From NCBI RefSeq assembly GCF_900106995.1, contig NZ_FNOK01000018.1, forward strand, positions 91,834 to 155,833: DNA of 64,000 nt, in the 5' to 3' direction. Every line of letters begins with the position of its first letter. The first letter of the stretch is position 1. Shown here in pieces: positions 9,039 through 17,504 of this stretch. The notes under the pieces were generated by a model. The model was not told where the DNA came from. It saw only the letters and a program-made list of their open reading frames with translations, and made no database searches. The position numbers were made by a program, and so were the translations under genes. The stretch is from Saccharopolyspora shandongensis. Lineage in GTDB: Bacteria; Actinomycetota; Actinomycetes; Mycobacteriales; Pseudonocardiaceae.

Positions 9039-9338
9039 ATGTCAGAGCGGAAAGATCGAAACACAGATCGCTCAAAACCACATCGTCATCATGAAAAAGC
9101 GCTCAGGATAGCGTCAACGCGCCTACGCGACCTGTTTGCATGGTCAATCTTCTCCCTCGGAGTCGTCGCAGCTCCTACGGTCCCTTTTCTACGGCCGAAG
9201 GGTTGGGAACCGTGGCCGTATCGGCAGTACTACATCCTCGGGATCTTCGCGATCATGGCTCTCGGCTGCCGCCTCCCATCATGGTCGGCCATCGTTCTCT
9301 GGGGCCTATACCTGCTTGGTCTCGCATGGGTCTCCTAG
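9039..9338 (+). CDS. Small membrane protein, unknown function
   Basis: 99 aa from ATG 9039. The basic, His-rich N-terminus (DRSKPHRHHEKALR) is followed by three hydrophobic stretches: LFAWSIFSLGVVAAPTVPF, YYILGIFAIMALG and SAIVLWGLYLLGLAWVS, separated by a Trp/Arg loop. Probably inserted in the plasma membrane. I do not recognise a family. The intergenic stretch 8788-9038 has no gene I can support. Its end overlaps the possible gene at 9326. Confidence 0.6.
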   Translation: MSERKDRNTDRSKPHRHHEKALRIASTRLRDLFAWSIFSLGVVAAPTVPFLRPKGWEPWPYRQYYILGIFAIMALGCRLPSWSAIVLWGLYLLGLAWVS

Positions 9339-9748
9339 CAACGCACGGCAGCTGCCGACCTTCCCAGCCGCCAAACCGCACGCTGCTGATGACGCCGGAT
9401 GGCATATGGATCACGGGGGATAGTGAAAGTCGGGTGGCTCACGCGCATCTGATACGCACTGCGGACGTCCTTGCACCTCGACTTGGCGTCGACCTGACAT
9501 TGTGTGAGCGGTGGCTTGGGGTTGGCAGGGTTCCCATACGGCGCATAGTTCCGCTGCCGACCTGGTTGTCGTTGTGTCCGCTCTGTTTGGCCAGTCCTGA
9601 GCTCTCTGTCAACGCGTTGCGCATCGAGCGCATCCTCACCGCCTGCGACGCTCTTACAGCCGACACGCTGATGGATCGCACCTCTGCGACCACCGTGATC
9701 CCCCAGGTACCGACTTCTACGGATCGTGGATGGAGACCTGCTGCATGA
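9326..9748 (+). CDS. Possible hypothetical protein
   Basis: 140 codons from ATG 9326, overlapping the previous gene by 13 nt. The best-looking part begins at ATG 9389 with TPDGIWITGD and contains CPLC near the end. There are no recognised domains. A long antiparallel open frame covers the same DNA, so coding status is uncertain. Confidence 0.3.
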   Translation: MGLLATHGSCRPSQPPNRTLLMTPDGIWITGDSESRVAHAHLIRTADVLAPRLGVDLTLCERWLGVGRVPIRRIVPLPTWLSLCPLCLASPELSVNALRIERILTACDALTADTLMDRTSATTVIPQVPTSTDRGWRPAA

Positions 9749-9840
9749 GTGGCTTGCTCCGAGATCAATCGACGCACGTCACGACGTACCCCGTGCAGTC
9801 CTGGCTCACGCACGCCGTGCCTTGGCATCGGGCGGTTGCC

Positions 9841-10410
9841 ATGCGGCTGGTAGCAGTGGCAGCGCTGCTGGGCTCGCTTACCGCGGGATGCACCGGAAAC
9901 GGCTTCGCCCCGGCAACCGACCGGTTCCGGGAACTCCCGCGGATCTGTGACCTCGTCTCGCCGGCCACTGCAAGCCGCGTGATCGGAGTGGGATACAAGA
10001 GGGACGCGATCGCTGTCGAGACCACGGGTTATTGCTTGTGGACGTATCGCGATCTGGGATCCGAAGGTGCTCGTCCGTTTGAACGGGCGCTGTCCCTGCA
10101 CGTCAGCCTGCATCGAAGCATGACCAGGAGATCCGGCGCCGACGGAGCATTGGAAGAACTGGGCCGGCTGAGCAAGGACGCGTCGGGCCAGTTCGCACCG
10201 GCGCCGGGCGTCGGGGAGCATGCGGTACGGAGCACGTCGGGCGGGAGTATCAACTACATCATCGTCGTCGACAACCTGAACCTGAAGATGACGTTCTCCG
10301 GCCGGGATATGGACGCTGAGGGCAAGCTCGTGGCAATCCCGGGCAAGCAGGCGGTCTCGTCCAGCTTCGAGGTAGCCCGTGAGATCGTGCACAACCTCGA
10401 GCTGGGTTGA
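9841..10410 (+). CDS. DUF3558-like lipoprotein
   Basis: 189 aa from ATG 9841. The N-terminus MRLVAVAALLGSLTAGC is a lipoprotein signal peptide with lipobox LTAGC, so the mature protein should be lipid-anchored outside the membrane. The following region, with ICDLVSP and a central CLWTYRD, resembles actinomycete DUF3558-type lipoproteins. GTG starts upstream would put extra residues before the signal and are less likely. It forms a tandem pair with the next gene, which shares the same core but lacks the signal. Confidence 0.7.
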   Translation: MRLVAVAALLGSLTAGCTGNGFAPATDRFRELPRICDLVSPATASRVIGVGYKRDAIAVETTGYCLWTYRDLGSEGARPFERALSLHVSLHRSMTRRSGADGALEELGRLSKDASGQFAPAPGVGEHAVRSTSGGSINYIIVVDNLNLKMTFSGRDMDAEGKLVAIPGKQAVSSSFEVAREIVHNLELG

Positions 10411-10415
10411 GTGCC

Positions 10416-10919
10416 ATGAGTTTCCGAAGAGTGCCTGACATCTACACCCTGCTTTCGCCGGAGATAGAAGGACTCCTTGGTAGCCCGGCACACGGATGGC
10501 AAGGCCCTGCCGACAGCGACGGCCTGACGAGCATCTGCTCTTGGTGCCATCGCGACCTCACCCCGGATGGCCCGCGATTGATGGAACGGGTTCTGCACGT
10601 ATCGGCGTCGTTGTACCGAGACAGCGCAACAACGTCGGGCGACGACATGGCGCAGATGTCACGTGATCAGGCAATTACCGATCTGAGGTTGCGGTTTCAG
10701 GACGCTCCTTGCGTTGGTGAGGGCGCGGTGCTCGCGACAGCTCCGGGAAAGGCCATTGTCTTGCTGACCGTTGACAACGTCCTGGTTCGGCTAAAGCTCT
10801 TAGGGCTGGACAGGGACACCAATGGTGAGGTCGTGGAAGTGGCAGCTACCCAGGCCGCCGACGTTGTGAACGTGACGGCCCGCGAGATCACGCGGCGCCT
10901 CGAACAGCTACTGAGGTGA
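10416..10919 (+). CDS. Paralogue of the upstream lipoprotein, without signal peptide
   Basis: 167 aa from ATG 10416, five bases after the upstream stop; TTG 10407 is an overlapping alternative. The same order is seen in both proteins: IYTLLSPEIE matches ICDLVSPATA, CSWCHRDL matches CLWTYRDL, ERVLHVSASLYR matches ERALSLHVSLHR, and both have a C-terminal VDN-L-x-LK strand. There is no signal peptide or lipobox, so it should be cytoplasmic or is a decayed duplicate. Tandem duplication followed by loss of export is inferred. The 370 bases after it (10920-11293) contain no gene I can support. Confidence 0.6.
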   Translation: MSFRRVPDIYTLLSPEIEGLLGSPAHGWQGPADSDGLTSICSWCHRDLTPDGPRLMERVLHVSASLYRDSATTSGDDMAQMSRDQAITDLRLRFQDAPCVGEGAVLATAPGKAIVLLTVDNVLVRLKLLGLDRDTNGEVVEVAATQAADVVNVTAREITRRLEQLLR

Positions 10920-11293
10920 GAACCTGCCAACGAAACGCCGACGGCGATTGCGCTCGACTGAGCGCAGGCTGCCGAGCCCGGCTTCCGCCGCCCTGGACGC
11001 CCTCTAATCCCGCTCCTGCCCCAGAAATCATCATCGAGAAAGGCCAACATGACCATCCGGCTGAGTGATCAAAGCGCGCCCTCTCCGTCACCCTTTGTGG
11101 TGACCAGCTTCGGATTCGGCGCGGGCAGATGCTGCGGGTCGCCATCGGCTGCTCCGACAGACGCGGCCGTGCCGTCGCCGAGCACCTCGCCGCTGCGCCG
11201 CGTCCCCCGGGAACCGGGGTGTTCATCCGTCATCTTCGACTCCGGCCGGACGAAGGTGGAGCGACCTGTACATCATTCACGCAATCACCAGTC

Positions 11294-11713
11294 ATGATCC
11301 GAAATGACGTCCCGACCCGCACCATCATCGAACTCTATGTGACCAGGAAAATTTCACAGCAAAAAGTGGGTAACCGTGTCGGTATCAGCGCCAGCGCCGT
11401 ACGCCTGCGTCTCGAAGCCGCGGGAATTGAGATCCGCTCCCACGGCAAAAGGCTCGACACCGATCAAGAGTGGCTCTTAAACGAAAGGGTGTTCCGAAAG
11501 TGGCGGAAGGGTGTACCAGTAGCAGGAATAGCCGCGCAGCTCGGGATGTCTGCATACGAAGCCCGAGCAAGGCTGCATATCTCCGGCGTGAACCGGATCG
11601 GTATCCCGATCGGTCGGCGTTCCAAGGTCCAGTTCCGCGGCCCAAACCCACACGAAGTTTGGTGTCGCAAACCGGACAGCGAACTTCCCTGGCCGGACTG
11701 CTGCCACCGGTAA
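11294..11713 (+). CDS. Helix-turn-helix DNA-binding protein
   Basis: 139 aa from ATG 11294. Residues 1-50 read IELYVTRKISQQKVGNRVGI then SASAVRLRLEAAGI, a recombinase- or sigma-like HTH. A second similar helix pair, KGVPVAGIAAQLGMSAYEAR, lies at about residues 70-90. Two HTH units and no catalytic domain suggest a small regulator or a recombinase-derived DNA-binding protein. The C-terminus is basic with CRKP. The family is not recognised further. Confidence 0.6.
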   Translation: MIRNDVPTRTIIELYVTRKISQQKVGNRVGISASAVRLRLEAAGIEIRSHGKRLDTDQEWLLNERVFRKWRKGVPVAGIAAQLGMSAYEARARLHISGVNRIGIPIGRRSKVQFRGPNPHEVWCRKPDSELPWPDCCHR

Positions 11714-11878
11714 GCCGGCACGGCATGCCCAGGCGATCTAGTAGCAGCGGGCGGCAGTCGATCATGGATGGCAGCGCCTCATAAAGGCTATCGAGTATCG
11801 GGTCGCGGCCGGCTGGCTGTCACAACGGCGTGGCGGCAGCCAGCACTCCACACCATCAACACGAAAAGCAAAGGCACA

Positions 11879-12451
11879 GTGAAAGAAACCGAACAGCACG
11901 ATCCCCAGCCAGGACTGGTAACCGTGGGATTGCATGCCCTGAGTCTGACCATCTTGTGGATCACCGGAGCGACCGCGATGATCCTCGGACTCTCCACCGC
12001 CGCCCACCACGCGTGGATCGGAGGGCTTTTCCTCTCATTCGACATCATTCTCCGAGCCGGAAGCTTGGTCACTCGCGTCGTCAGCGGTCGCGCCGCGCGC
12101 GCAGCCGCGGAAAGCGACGGCAAGGATGGCGATCAGGCTTACTTCGAGGGGATGACCGAAAGCTTGCCCCGCGATCCCCGAAGCGCCCGCGCCGAAATCA
12201 CCAGTCCACACTGGATCATCCAGCGCGCGTGTGCTGCTGCCTACGGCATCATGATGATCGCGGTGATCTCAACCTGGGCTCCCACAGCAGTCGCCGTCAT
12301 TGTCGGGGTCAGCTACGTGGCCGCTGATCTCGGAGGCAACTATCTCTTCGCCATCCGACTGCATAAGACTCTTGCTGCAATCGCTGAGGAGCGATCCTCA
12401 CGGCGCTCCGCCGGCCGCGAAGCCGTCACAACTCCACCTCAGCAGCGGTGA
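11879..12451 (+). CDS. Membrane protein, four transmembrane segments
   Basis: 190 aa from GTG 11879, preceded by AAAGG. Hydrophobic segments lie at about residues 15-38 (LHALSLTILWITGATAMILG), 45-60, 125-140 and 145-165. A charged central loop contains ESDGKDGDQAYFEGMTES. The C-terminus is basic and cytoplasmic. No family is recognised. ATG 11768 would add 37 residues lacking any signal-like character. The 300 bases after it hold no supported gene. Confidence 0.6.
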   Translation: MKETEQHDPQPGLVTVGLHALSLTILWITGATAMILGLSTAAHHAWIGGLFLSFDIILRAGSLVTRVVSGRAARAAAESDGKDGDQAYFEGMTESLPRDPRSARAEITSPHWIIQRACAAAYGIMMIAVISTWAPTAVAVIVGVSYVAADLGGNYLFAIRLHKTLAAIAEERSSRRSAGREAVTTPPQQR

Positions 12452-12757
12452 CGGACGAGACAAGCATCCAGCAACCAACGCGCCCTTACTGGTCGTAGTT
12501 CACTGAGGGCCACGCGCCTCGACGGCGACCGCTCTCACTGAAGTGCGTGCCTGGAGTATGAACCGCGCGGCGCTTCGACAGTGGATGACCACTCGGCCAG
12601 AGATCGCCGAGCAGCTGCTGCGGGGCAGTAGGCACCCACACTTCTGTTCTCCACGGCACCGCGACAACCGAGGCTCTGAAGAGCGGCCACGCCCCGAGCC
12701 CTGAGCCCTCAGCAACGCTTGACCGAAACCTGATCCAAAAACCCTGAAGGAGTCCAC

Positions 12758-13228
12758 ATGCCCGATTGGCCAGTGCAATCCCGCCCGTTCCGTGGCGGTG
12801 CGAGAGCTCACGCAGTGATCCCGCCGATCGTGCTTCTGTTGAGCTTCGGCTACAGCCAACGAGTCCCGCCGCCGGCGAACTTCTCTCTTGACGTGCGTAG
12901 CGCGCCAAACCCGCTTCGTATCCCCGAATTCCGGGGTCTCTCCGTACTGGACGAGTCCGTCCAGAAATGGATGCTCGCCGAGCTGGACTCGTGGTTCGAC
13001 GGCCTTCTCGATACTCTCGGCCCTCAGCTCGCCGATGCAGAGTCGCGCGACTCGCGCGCACTCACGTGGGCATTCGGATGCACCACCGGACACGATCAGT
13101 CTGTCGTACTCGCCGAGTTGGTCGGCGCAGCCATCCGACGTACCGGAACGACGGTCTGCATCAAACACCTGGACCTCGCGACGGAAACGATGCAACACGA
13201 CGCAGACCGGGTGGTGATCGCACCGTGA
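12758..13228 (+). CDS. RapZ C-terminal-domain-like protein
   Basis: 156 aa. The sequence VLLLSFGYSQRVPPPANFSL-DVR, then NPLR, FRGLSVLDESVQKWML and FGCTTGHDQSVVLAEL matches the order of the RapZ/YvcJ C-terminal domain (FGYKHG-x-P, DVRxLPNP, LTG, GCTGGxHRSV). In RapZ this half binds RNA and senses an amino-sugar nucleotide, while the N-terminal kinase half is missing here. TTGHDQS replaces the usual TGGxHRS, so the ligand may differ. Actinomycetes often carry such stand-alone domains of unknown role. Two genes later lies a CYTH protein followed by a second, broken copy of this domain. Confidence 0.7.
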   Translation: MPDWPVQSRPFRGGARAHAVIPPIVLLLSFGYSQRVPPPANFSLDVRSAPNPLRIPEFRGLSVLDESVQKWMLAELDSWFDGLLDTLGPQLADAESRDSRALTWAFGCTTGHDQSVVLAELVGAAIRRTGTTVCIKHLDLATETMQHDADRVVIAP

Positions 13229-13309
13229 CAGTGGGAGTGACTACGCGGCTACCTGAGTCGCACAAAGGTCCGCCCGCGCGGTGGCGACGAACATTGGAGG
13301 AGTCCGGCG

Positions 13310-13441
13310 TTGGGCGACGTTAACTGGATTCTTCTCGTCCACGATGACAAACCTGTTGGCCCTCGCGGCTGCCTTCTCGGCTGCATGGTGATGCTGGGCG
13401 TCTTCGCGGGCTTCGTGATCCTCGCGCAGTACATGAGATGA
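13310..13441 (+). CDS. 43-aa small membrane protein
   Basis: TTG 13310 opens an unbroken 43-codon frame: a short polar head (GDVNWILLVHDDKPVGPRG) and one hydrophobic helix (CMVMLGVFAGFVILAQYM) ending in MR. GGAGGAG at about 13296-13302 gives a Shine-Dalgarno at good distance. Single-pass membrane peptide of unknown role between the RapZ-like and CYTH genes. Confidence 0.5.
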   Translation: MGDVNWILLVHDDKPVGPRGCLLGCMVMLGVFAGFVILAQYMR

Positions 13442-13651
13442 GAACGTGATTCCAGCAAGGTGCCGCCCTGCTGCGGGTTCCTCACCGGGACCGGAGTGAA
13501 TCTGTGTGCCGCGGGCACCACGTCACAGCACACACCAGGTGGTGCTCCTCTCATGTTCCCGTCTCAGGTTGTTCCTGCGCCGTCGATGACGTCATTACGG
13601 AGCCCGTATGACGTGCGGTCGCACCCTGCTCCTCACATCGAAAGGATGGAC

Positions 13652-14185
13652 ATGGCAACTCTGCCTGAGATCAACCGCAAGTGGAAGTTGACCAGTGAAG
13701 CCGAATCCGAGTTGCGCAGCAGGCTGGCAATGGCGGGCTACTACTGCTCCGCCGAGCCGGCAGTCGAGACCGACATCTACTACTCACAGCCGAATGTGTG
13801 GGTGCGCATCCGCGAGCGCGACAACGTCGCCGAGATCGCCTACACCGCCATCCCTGGCTCCACGCGCGAGATCCAGGTCATGCGCGCCGACATCACCCAG
13901 GCAGGAGAAGCCGCTGCGCTGCTAAAGGCAATCGGCGCGGTCGAGCAGGTGCGCGTGGTCAAGACCCGCGCGATCTTCAAACACCTGGCGCTGGAGCACG
14001 CCAGGGTCGTCATCGACCAGATTTCCGGGGTCGGCACCTTCGTGGCAGTCGAGGTCGCGCTCGATGATGCAGACGCCCGCGGCGCCGTGGCCAATGTGGA
14101 ACGCCACCTGCAGCTCGATGAGCTGCCGGTGATCGAACTCCCATACCGGGAACTGGTAACGCGGGCCGTGACTGTGGCCTCGTGA
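13652..14185 (+). CDS. CYTH-domain protein (triphosphate tunnel family)
   Basis: 177 aa from ATG 13652 (ATG 13646 is also possible). The N-terminal EINRKWKL is a variant of the CYTH ExExK signature. ETDIYYSQP, WVRIRERD, REIQVMR and FVAVEVALDD follow as the alternating charged strands of the eight-stranded tunnel. CYTH proteins hydrolyse or cyclise triphosphates (thiamine triphosphatase, class IV adenylate cyclase, inorganic triphosphatase). The first acidic residue pair is altered (E-I-N not E-x-E), so activity is uncertain. Its stop overlaps the start of a RapZ-like fragment by 4 nt. Confidence 0.75.
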   Translation: MATLPEINRKWKLTSEAESELRSRLAMAGYYCSAEPAVETDIYYSQPNVWVRIRERDNVAEIAYTAIPGSTREIQVMRADITQAGEAAALLKAIGAVEQVRVVKTRAIFKHLALEHARVVIDQISGVGTFVAVEVALDDADARGAVANVERHLQLDELPVIELPYRELVTRAVTVAS

Positions 14186-14290
14186 GCCCGGCAGTACTGG
14201 AGGTCCTCACCTGGGGCTACAACCGCACCACCCCGCCGCCGGCCGACCTGGCCATCAACGTCCGCTGGATCCGCAGCCCACAGGTTTTCC
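14182..14290 (+). pseudogene. RapZ C-terminal-domain-like fragment
   Basis: GTG 14182 overlaps the CYTH stop. The first 33 codons, LEVLTWGYNRTTPPPADLAI then NVRWIRSP, align with the start of the protein at 12758 (VLLLSFGYSQRVPPPANFSL, DVR). The similarity then ends abruptly, and the frame runs into the WXG-like gene at 14422. This is the 5' end of a second RapZ-like gene, truncated by deletion. Confidence 0.6.
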
Positions 14291-14421
14291 TCACGCTGAA
14301 GCACAAACGACATCACGGACTGCGCCATTCGCGGGAACGATCCTCGATCAACCCCATATCACTCGGGCGCGTAATTAGTGTTCGCGACGGTCTGCAGACG
14401 ATCCGAGAACGGAGCTGCTTG

Positions 14422-14745
14422 GTGGACGGCTTTCGCGTCGACTTGACTGCCTTGACGGGTGCATCGAAAGGTGTGCGCGACACCATCGAGTCGATGAACG
14501 ACCGCAAGGTCAGCGACGTCGACTGCCCCGCTGACGCATTCGGCCACGATCGATTGGCCACCACGGTCGACGAATTCTGCAATCGTTGGAACGAAGGCGT
14601 GACGAATCTAACCGACGACGCCAAAGAAGTCTCTGCCCGGCTCGACTACTGCGCGAAGGCGTACCTGCAGACCGACGAAGCCGCGCGGGCCCATTTCGAG
14701 GGCATTGTGCAACGGACCGGTGGCGACGACCCGGCAGCGCAGTGA
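14422..14745 (+). CDS. WXG100-like partner protein upstream of toxin
   Basis: 107 aa from GTG 14422, preceded by GGAG. It is a helical protein with a RVDLTALTGASKGVRDTIES first helix and a second helix DRLATTVDEFCNRWNEGVTN, in which W-x-x-G sits between two helices, as in WXG100/ESX-type proteins. Stop and next start overlap (TGATG at 14743-14747). It probably acts as the secretion partner or chaperone of the polymorphic toxin encoded next; that role is inferred from position and shape. Confidence 0.65.
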   Translation: MDGFRVDLTALTGASKGVRDTIESMNDRKVSDVDCPADAFGHDRLATTVDEFCNRWNEGVTNLTDDAKEVSARLDYCAKAYLQTDEAARAHFEGIVQRTGGDDPAAQ

Positions 14746-15965
14746 TGGCTGCTGAACTCGGAACCACGAACGATCCGAATGCCCTGATACCTGGCAACGC
14801 TGAGGCTGTTCGCGTTACTGCGGCGTCGATGCGCCGCTACGGCGACGCTCTGCAGGAGGCGGGCGACGGGCTCAAACGCATCGACAGCTCGGAGGGCTGG
14901 GAGGGTGAAGCCGCAGAGCAGTTCCGGTCCGCGTTCGAGGGCGAACCCATCAAGTGGCTGGAAGCTGGCGACTGCTTCCAGCACTCGGCGGGGGCACTAG
15001 AGCAGTACAGCGAGGCACTGACCTGGGCGCAAGGACAAGCTGCCGTAGCGATCCGATTGTGGAACGACGGCGAAGCCGCGACCCAACAGGCCAAAGCCGA
15101 CCACGCCCGAGCAACAGAGCAAGTCGGGCAGCACGTACCGCCCGGAGCAGCAGCTATTGAGGTTGCCTTCCACGATCCTGGCGAAGCGAAGCGCCAAGCC
15201 GCCCGGGAGACTTTGCAGCGCGCCCGCGGCCAGCTCGCAGCGGCCGGAGAGCGCACGGCCGACGTCGTCGGCCGTGCGCGGGACAAAGCACCCGAAGAGC
15301 GAAGTTGGCTCGCGCAGGCTGGGGAAGCGATCGGCGACACTGCCGCGAGCGTGGTCAACGGGCTTGCCTCTTTCGGCAACGCCGCCATTCGCCACCCCGA
15401 ATGGGTCGCTGCCCTGGCGGGAGGTGCGGCGCTCACCGTGGTCAGTGCGGCGGGTGAGACCGTCGGCGTCGCCTTGGATGCCACTGGCGTCGGCGCGGTC
15501 GGCGGCATTCCGCTTGGCGCTGCGTCGACAGCTGGCCTGGTTACCGGCATTGGGGCGATGGGGGTCTCGATGGCAGGGCTCGCCTCCGAAGCCGCGGGTG
15601 ACGACTCCGTCGAAGTCATCGATACCCATGACGCCGAACCCGCGCCTGCGCCCGCTCTTCCGTGGGAGGACCCTGCGGTGCAGGAGAAGCTTCCCGCGGA
15701 GTGGGGTGATGGCAGCGCTACGAAGAAGGGCGTCGGGCAGCGGTGGCAGGATCCCAGCGATCCCGGCAGCGGAGTTAGGATCGACCAAGGCAATCCGAAC
15801 AACTCCCAACCCACGCAGCAGGTCGACCACGTGATCGTCAGAGAGCACGGAAAGGTAATCGGCCGCGACGGCGAGCCAATCTCGGGTTCCGTCAAGCAGA
15901 ACCCCGAAGAAGCGCACATCCCGTTGAGTGAGTGGAAGCAGTGGAAATCGTGGAACCACCCGTAG
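14745..15965 (+). CDS. Polymorphic toxin with T7SS-type N-terminus and C-terminal nuclease-like domain
   Basis: 406 aa from ATG 14745. Residues 15-105 form a WXG-like helical domain with EGWEGEAAEQF. A coiled region follows, then a Gly/Ala-rich hydrophobic segment at about 220-290, typical of T7SS-exported polymorphic toxins. The last 80 residues, from KKGVGQRWQDP through GVRIDQGNPN and QVDHVIVREHGKVIGRDG to EEAHIPLSEWKQW, form a compact toxin tip. A GxR-x-x-x-GNPN element followed by HIPL is seen in predicted RNase-type toxin domains (Ntox17-like is my best guess). Target unknown. The immunity gene overlaps its 3' end. Confidence 0.75.
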   Translation: MAAELGTTNDPNALIPGNAEAVRVTAASMRRYGDALQEAGDGLKRIDSSEGWEGEAAEQFRSAFEGEPIKWLEAGDCFQHSAGALEQYSEALTWAQGQAAVAIRLWNDGEAATQQAKADHARATEQVGQHVPPGAAAIEVAFHDPGEAKRQAARETLQRARGQLAAAGERTADVVGRARDKAPEERSWLAQAGEAIGDTAASVVNGLASFGNAAIRHPEWVAALAGGAALTVVSAAGETVGVALDATGVGAVGGIPLGAASTAGLVTGIGAMGVSMAGLASEAAGDDSVEVIDTHDAEPAPAPALPWEDPAVQEKLPAEWGDGSATKKGVGQRWQDPSDPGSGVRIDQGNPNNSQPTQQVDHVIVREHGKVIGRDGEPISGSVKQNPEEAHIPLSEWKQWKSWNHP

Positions 15966-16339
15966 AGTCGATCCGCTACCCCGAGATGCGGGCAGAAGTC
16001 ATCGACGCAGTCCGGTCGCTGTCCGACCTGGACTACCAGCGCCGTGTCTGGATCCGCCATGAGTACCCCCAAGACGGGTTCTACGACGACCTCACCACAA
16101 ACGTGAACATCCTCTTCGACGACACGTGCGTGCTTCCCGAACCGGAGCAACGAGTCGGTGTTGTTCTCCACTTCAGCGAGGTGGAAGCAATCAAGGCACT
16201 CGGCGAGGTGCTCGACCCACTCATCGGTGAGCTAGGCGACGCCAGTGATGGTCAGTACCTCGAACATCCACAGTGGCCTGAAGTTGTCACCAGGGCGCAG
16301 CGGGCATACCAGATTCTCAGCCGACACGAGAACAGATAG
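15932..16339 (+). CDS. SCO4402-family immunity protein
   Basis: 135 aa. The core YPEMRAEVIDAVRSLSDLDY, QRRVWIRHEYP, LFDDTCVLPEPEQRVG and YLEHPQWPEVV matches the SCO4402 family, small cytoplasmic proteins that commonly sit beside secreted toxins in actinomycetes. It starts at GTG 15932 inside the toxin gene (34-nt overlap); GTG 15950 is an alternative. Translational coupling would make the immunity protein whenever the toxin is made. It most likely binds and neutralises the C-terminal toxin domain. An IS5-type element lies 98 bases downstream. Confidence 0.75.
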   Translation: MEAVEIVEPPVESIRYPEMRAEVIDAVRSLSDLDYQRRVWIRHEYPQDGFYDDLTTNVNILFDDTCVLPEPEQRVGVVLHFSEVEAIKALGEVLDPLIGELGDASDGQYLEHPQWPEVVTRAQRAYQILSRHENR

Positions 16340-16437
16340 TGGATCGGAGTCCGCGTAGGGAGCGATGTCGCCGAACGGGCGCTGGGACCAAAGTCCGCGG
16401 CTCCCCGTCTGAACTGGTCTTGATCGCCAAGGCCTCA

Positions 16438-17465
16438 GAGGCTGTTGGGTAACTGGGCGGGCACGTAGTGCGACGTGGTGTTGATCATGTTTGGTGTGTC
16501 GGGATGACAAAAGGATCATCCCCGTCGTGATCTTGTTGTGTGTGCAACTGCGATACCGGCGGGGATGATCGCCGTTCATGTTATCCGTCCAGCCTGAGCA
16601 ATGAGGTGTGGGCTGTCCTGGAACCGTTGATGCCGGTACGAGACCGCCGAAAGGGCGGTGCCGCAAGGAAATACGGCGATCGTCCGGTGCTGGACGCGAT
16701 CTTCTTCGTGCTGCGCTCGGGCTGTCAGTGGCGGATGATTCCCCGCGATCTGCTGCCCTGGGACGCCGCCTACCGCTGGTTTCGGACCTGGACCACAGAC
16801 GGCACCATCGACCGTGTTCACGACGCGCTGCGCGATCAGGTCCGTTTCCAGGCCGGCCGCCAGGCGGACCCGACGGCGGCGGTGCTCGACGCCCAGTCCA
16901 TCAAAAGCAGCGAGGGTGGCGAAGCGCGTGGGTTCGATATGGGCAAGAAAACGACAGGCCGCAAACGGCACCTCATCGTGGACACCCTCGGCCTGCTGCT
17001 GGTCGTCATGGTCACCTCCGCGTCGGTGCAGGACCGCGTCGGCGGGCGGGAGATCCTGCAACGCCTGGCCGCCCGCTTCCCCTCGATCGCGCTGGTCTGG
17101 GCCGATGGTGGATACGCCAACTCCATCGTCAACGGCCTGCTGGCCTGGGCGAAGGAAAACCTCGGACTGGTACTGGAAATCGTCAAACGCAGCGACGAGG
17201 CCAAGGGGTTCCGGGTTCTACCGCGTCGCTGGGTGGTCGAACGAACTTTTGGGTGGCTCGTCCGTAATCGGCGCCTCGCACGAGACTACGAACGTCTGAC
17301 TGCCAACTCCGAAACCATGATCAAACTTGCGATGATCCGCCTCATGGCCACCCGGCTGGCCGGCCAAGCCGTCCGGTGGTCCAACGCCACCGAACGCGAA
17401 GCCGCACGCCGACTGACCGTGGAGACCCATCTCGCAGCGTAATCACTCACATACCCAACAGCCTC
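16438..17465 (+). mobile_element. IS5-family insertion sequence, complete, 1,028 bp
   Basis: The ends are 14-bp inverted repeats, GAGGCTGTTGGGTA at 16438-16451 and its complement at 17452-17465. The trinucleotide TCA flanks both sides (16435-16437 and 17466-17468), a TNA target duplication as made by IS5-family members of the IS1031/IS427 type. One transposase gene fills it. Intact ends and an unbroken frame suggest a recent insertion. Confidence 0.9.
16540..17442 (+). CDS. IS5-family DDE transposase
   Basis: 300 aa from GTG 16540. The N-terminal SLSNEVWAVLEPLMP and SGCQWRMIPRDLLPW blocks are typical of IS5 transposases. The catalytic triad is visible as D in LDAQS (about residue 117), D in WADGGY and E in VERTFGW, followed by the R-x-x-R-x-x-x-D-YE signature (RRLARDYERL). 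Full length and no frameshift, so probably active. Confidence 0.9.
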   Translation: MCNCDTGGDDRRSCYPSSLSNEVWAVLEPLMPVRDRRKGGAARKYGDRPVLDAIFFVLRSGCQWRMIPRDLLPWDAAYRWFRTWTTDGTIDRVHDALRDQVRFQAGRQADPTAAVLDAQSIKSSEGGEARGFDMGKKTTGRKRHLIVDTLGLLLVVMVTSASVQDRVGGREILQRLAARFPSIALVWADGGYANSIVNGLLAWAKENLGLVLEIVKRSDEAKGFRVLPRRWVVERTFGWLVRNRRLARDYERLTANSETMIKLAMIRLMATRLAGQAVRWSNATEREAARRLTVETHLAA

Positions 17466-17504
17466 TCAGACGATCGATCAGGGTGCTGGCTCGGATAGCT
17501 CCCG

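Noticed and set aside
9439..10491. 350-codon open frame on the minus strand
   Set aside because: It overlaps the lipoprotein gene and the possible gene at 9326 in antiparallel and has no protein motif; it is a GC-rich shadow frame.
14837..16171. 444-codon open frame on the minus strand
   Set aside because: Antiparallel to the toxin gene; Ser/Ala/Pro composition is typical of shadow frames.
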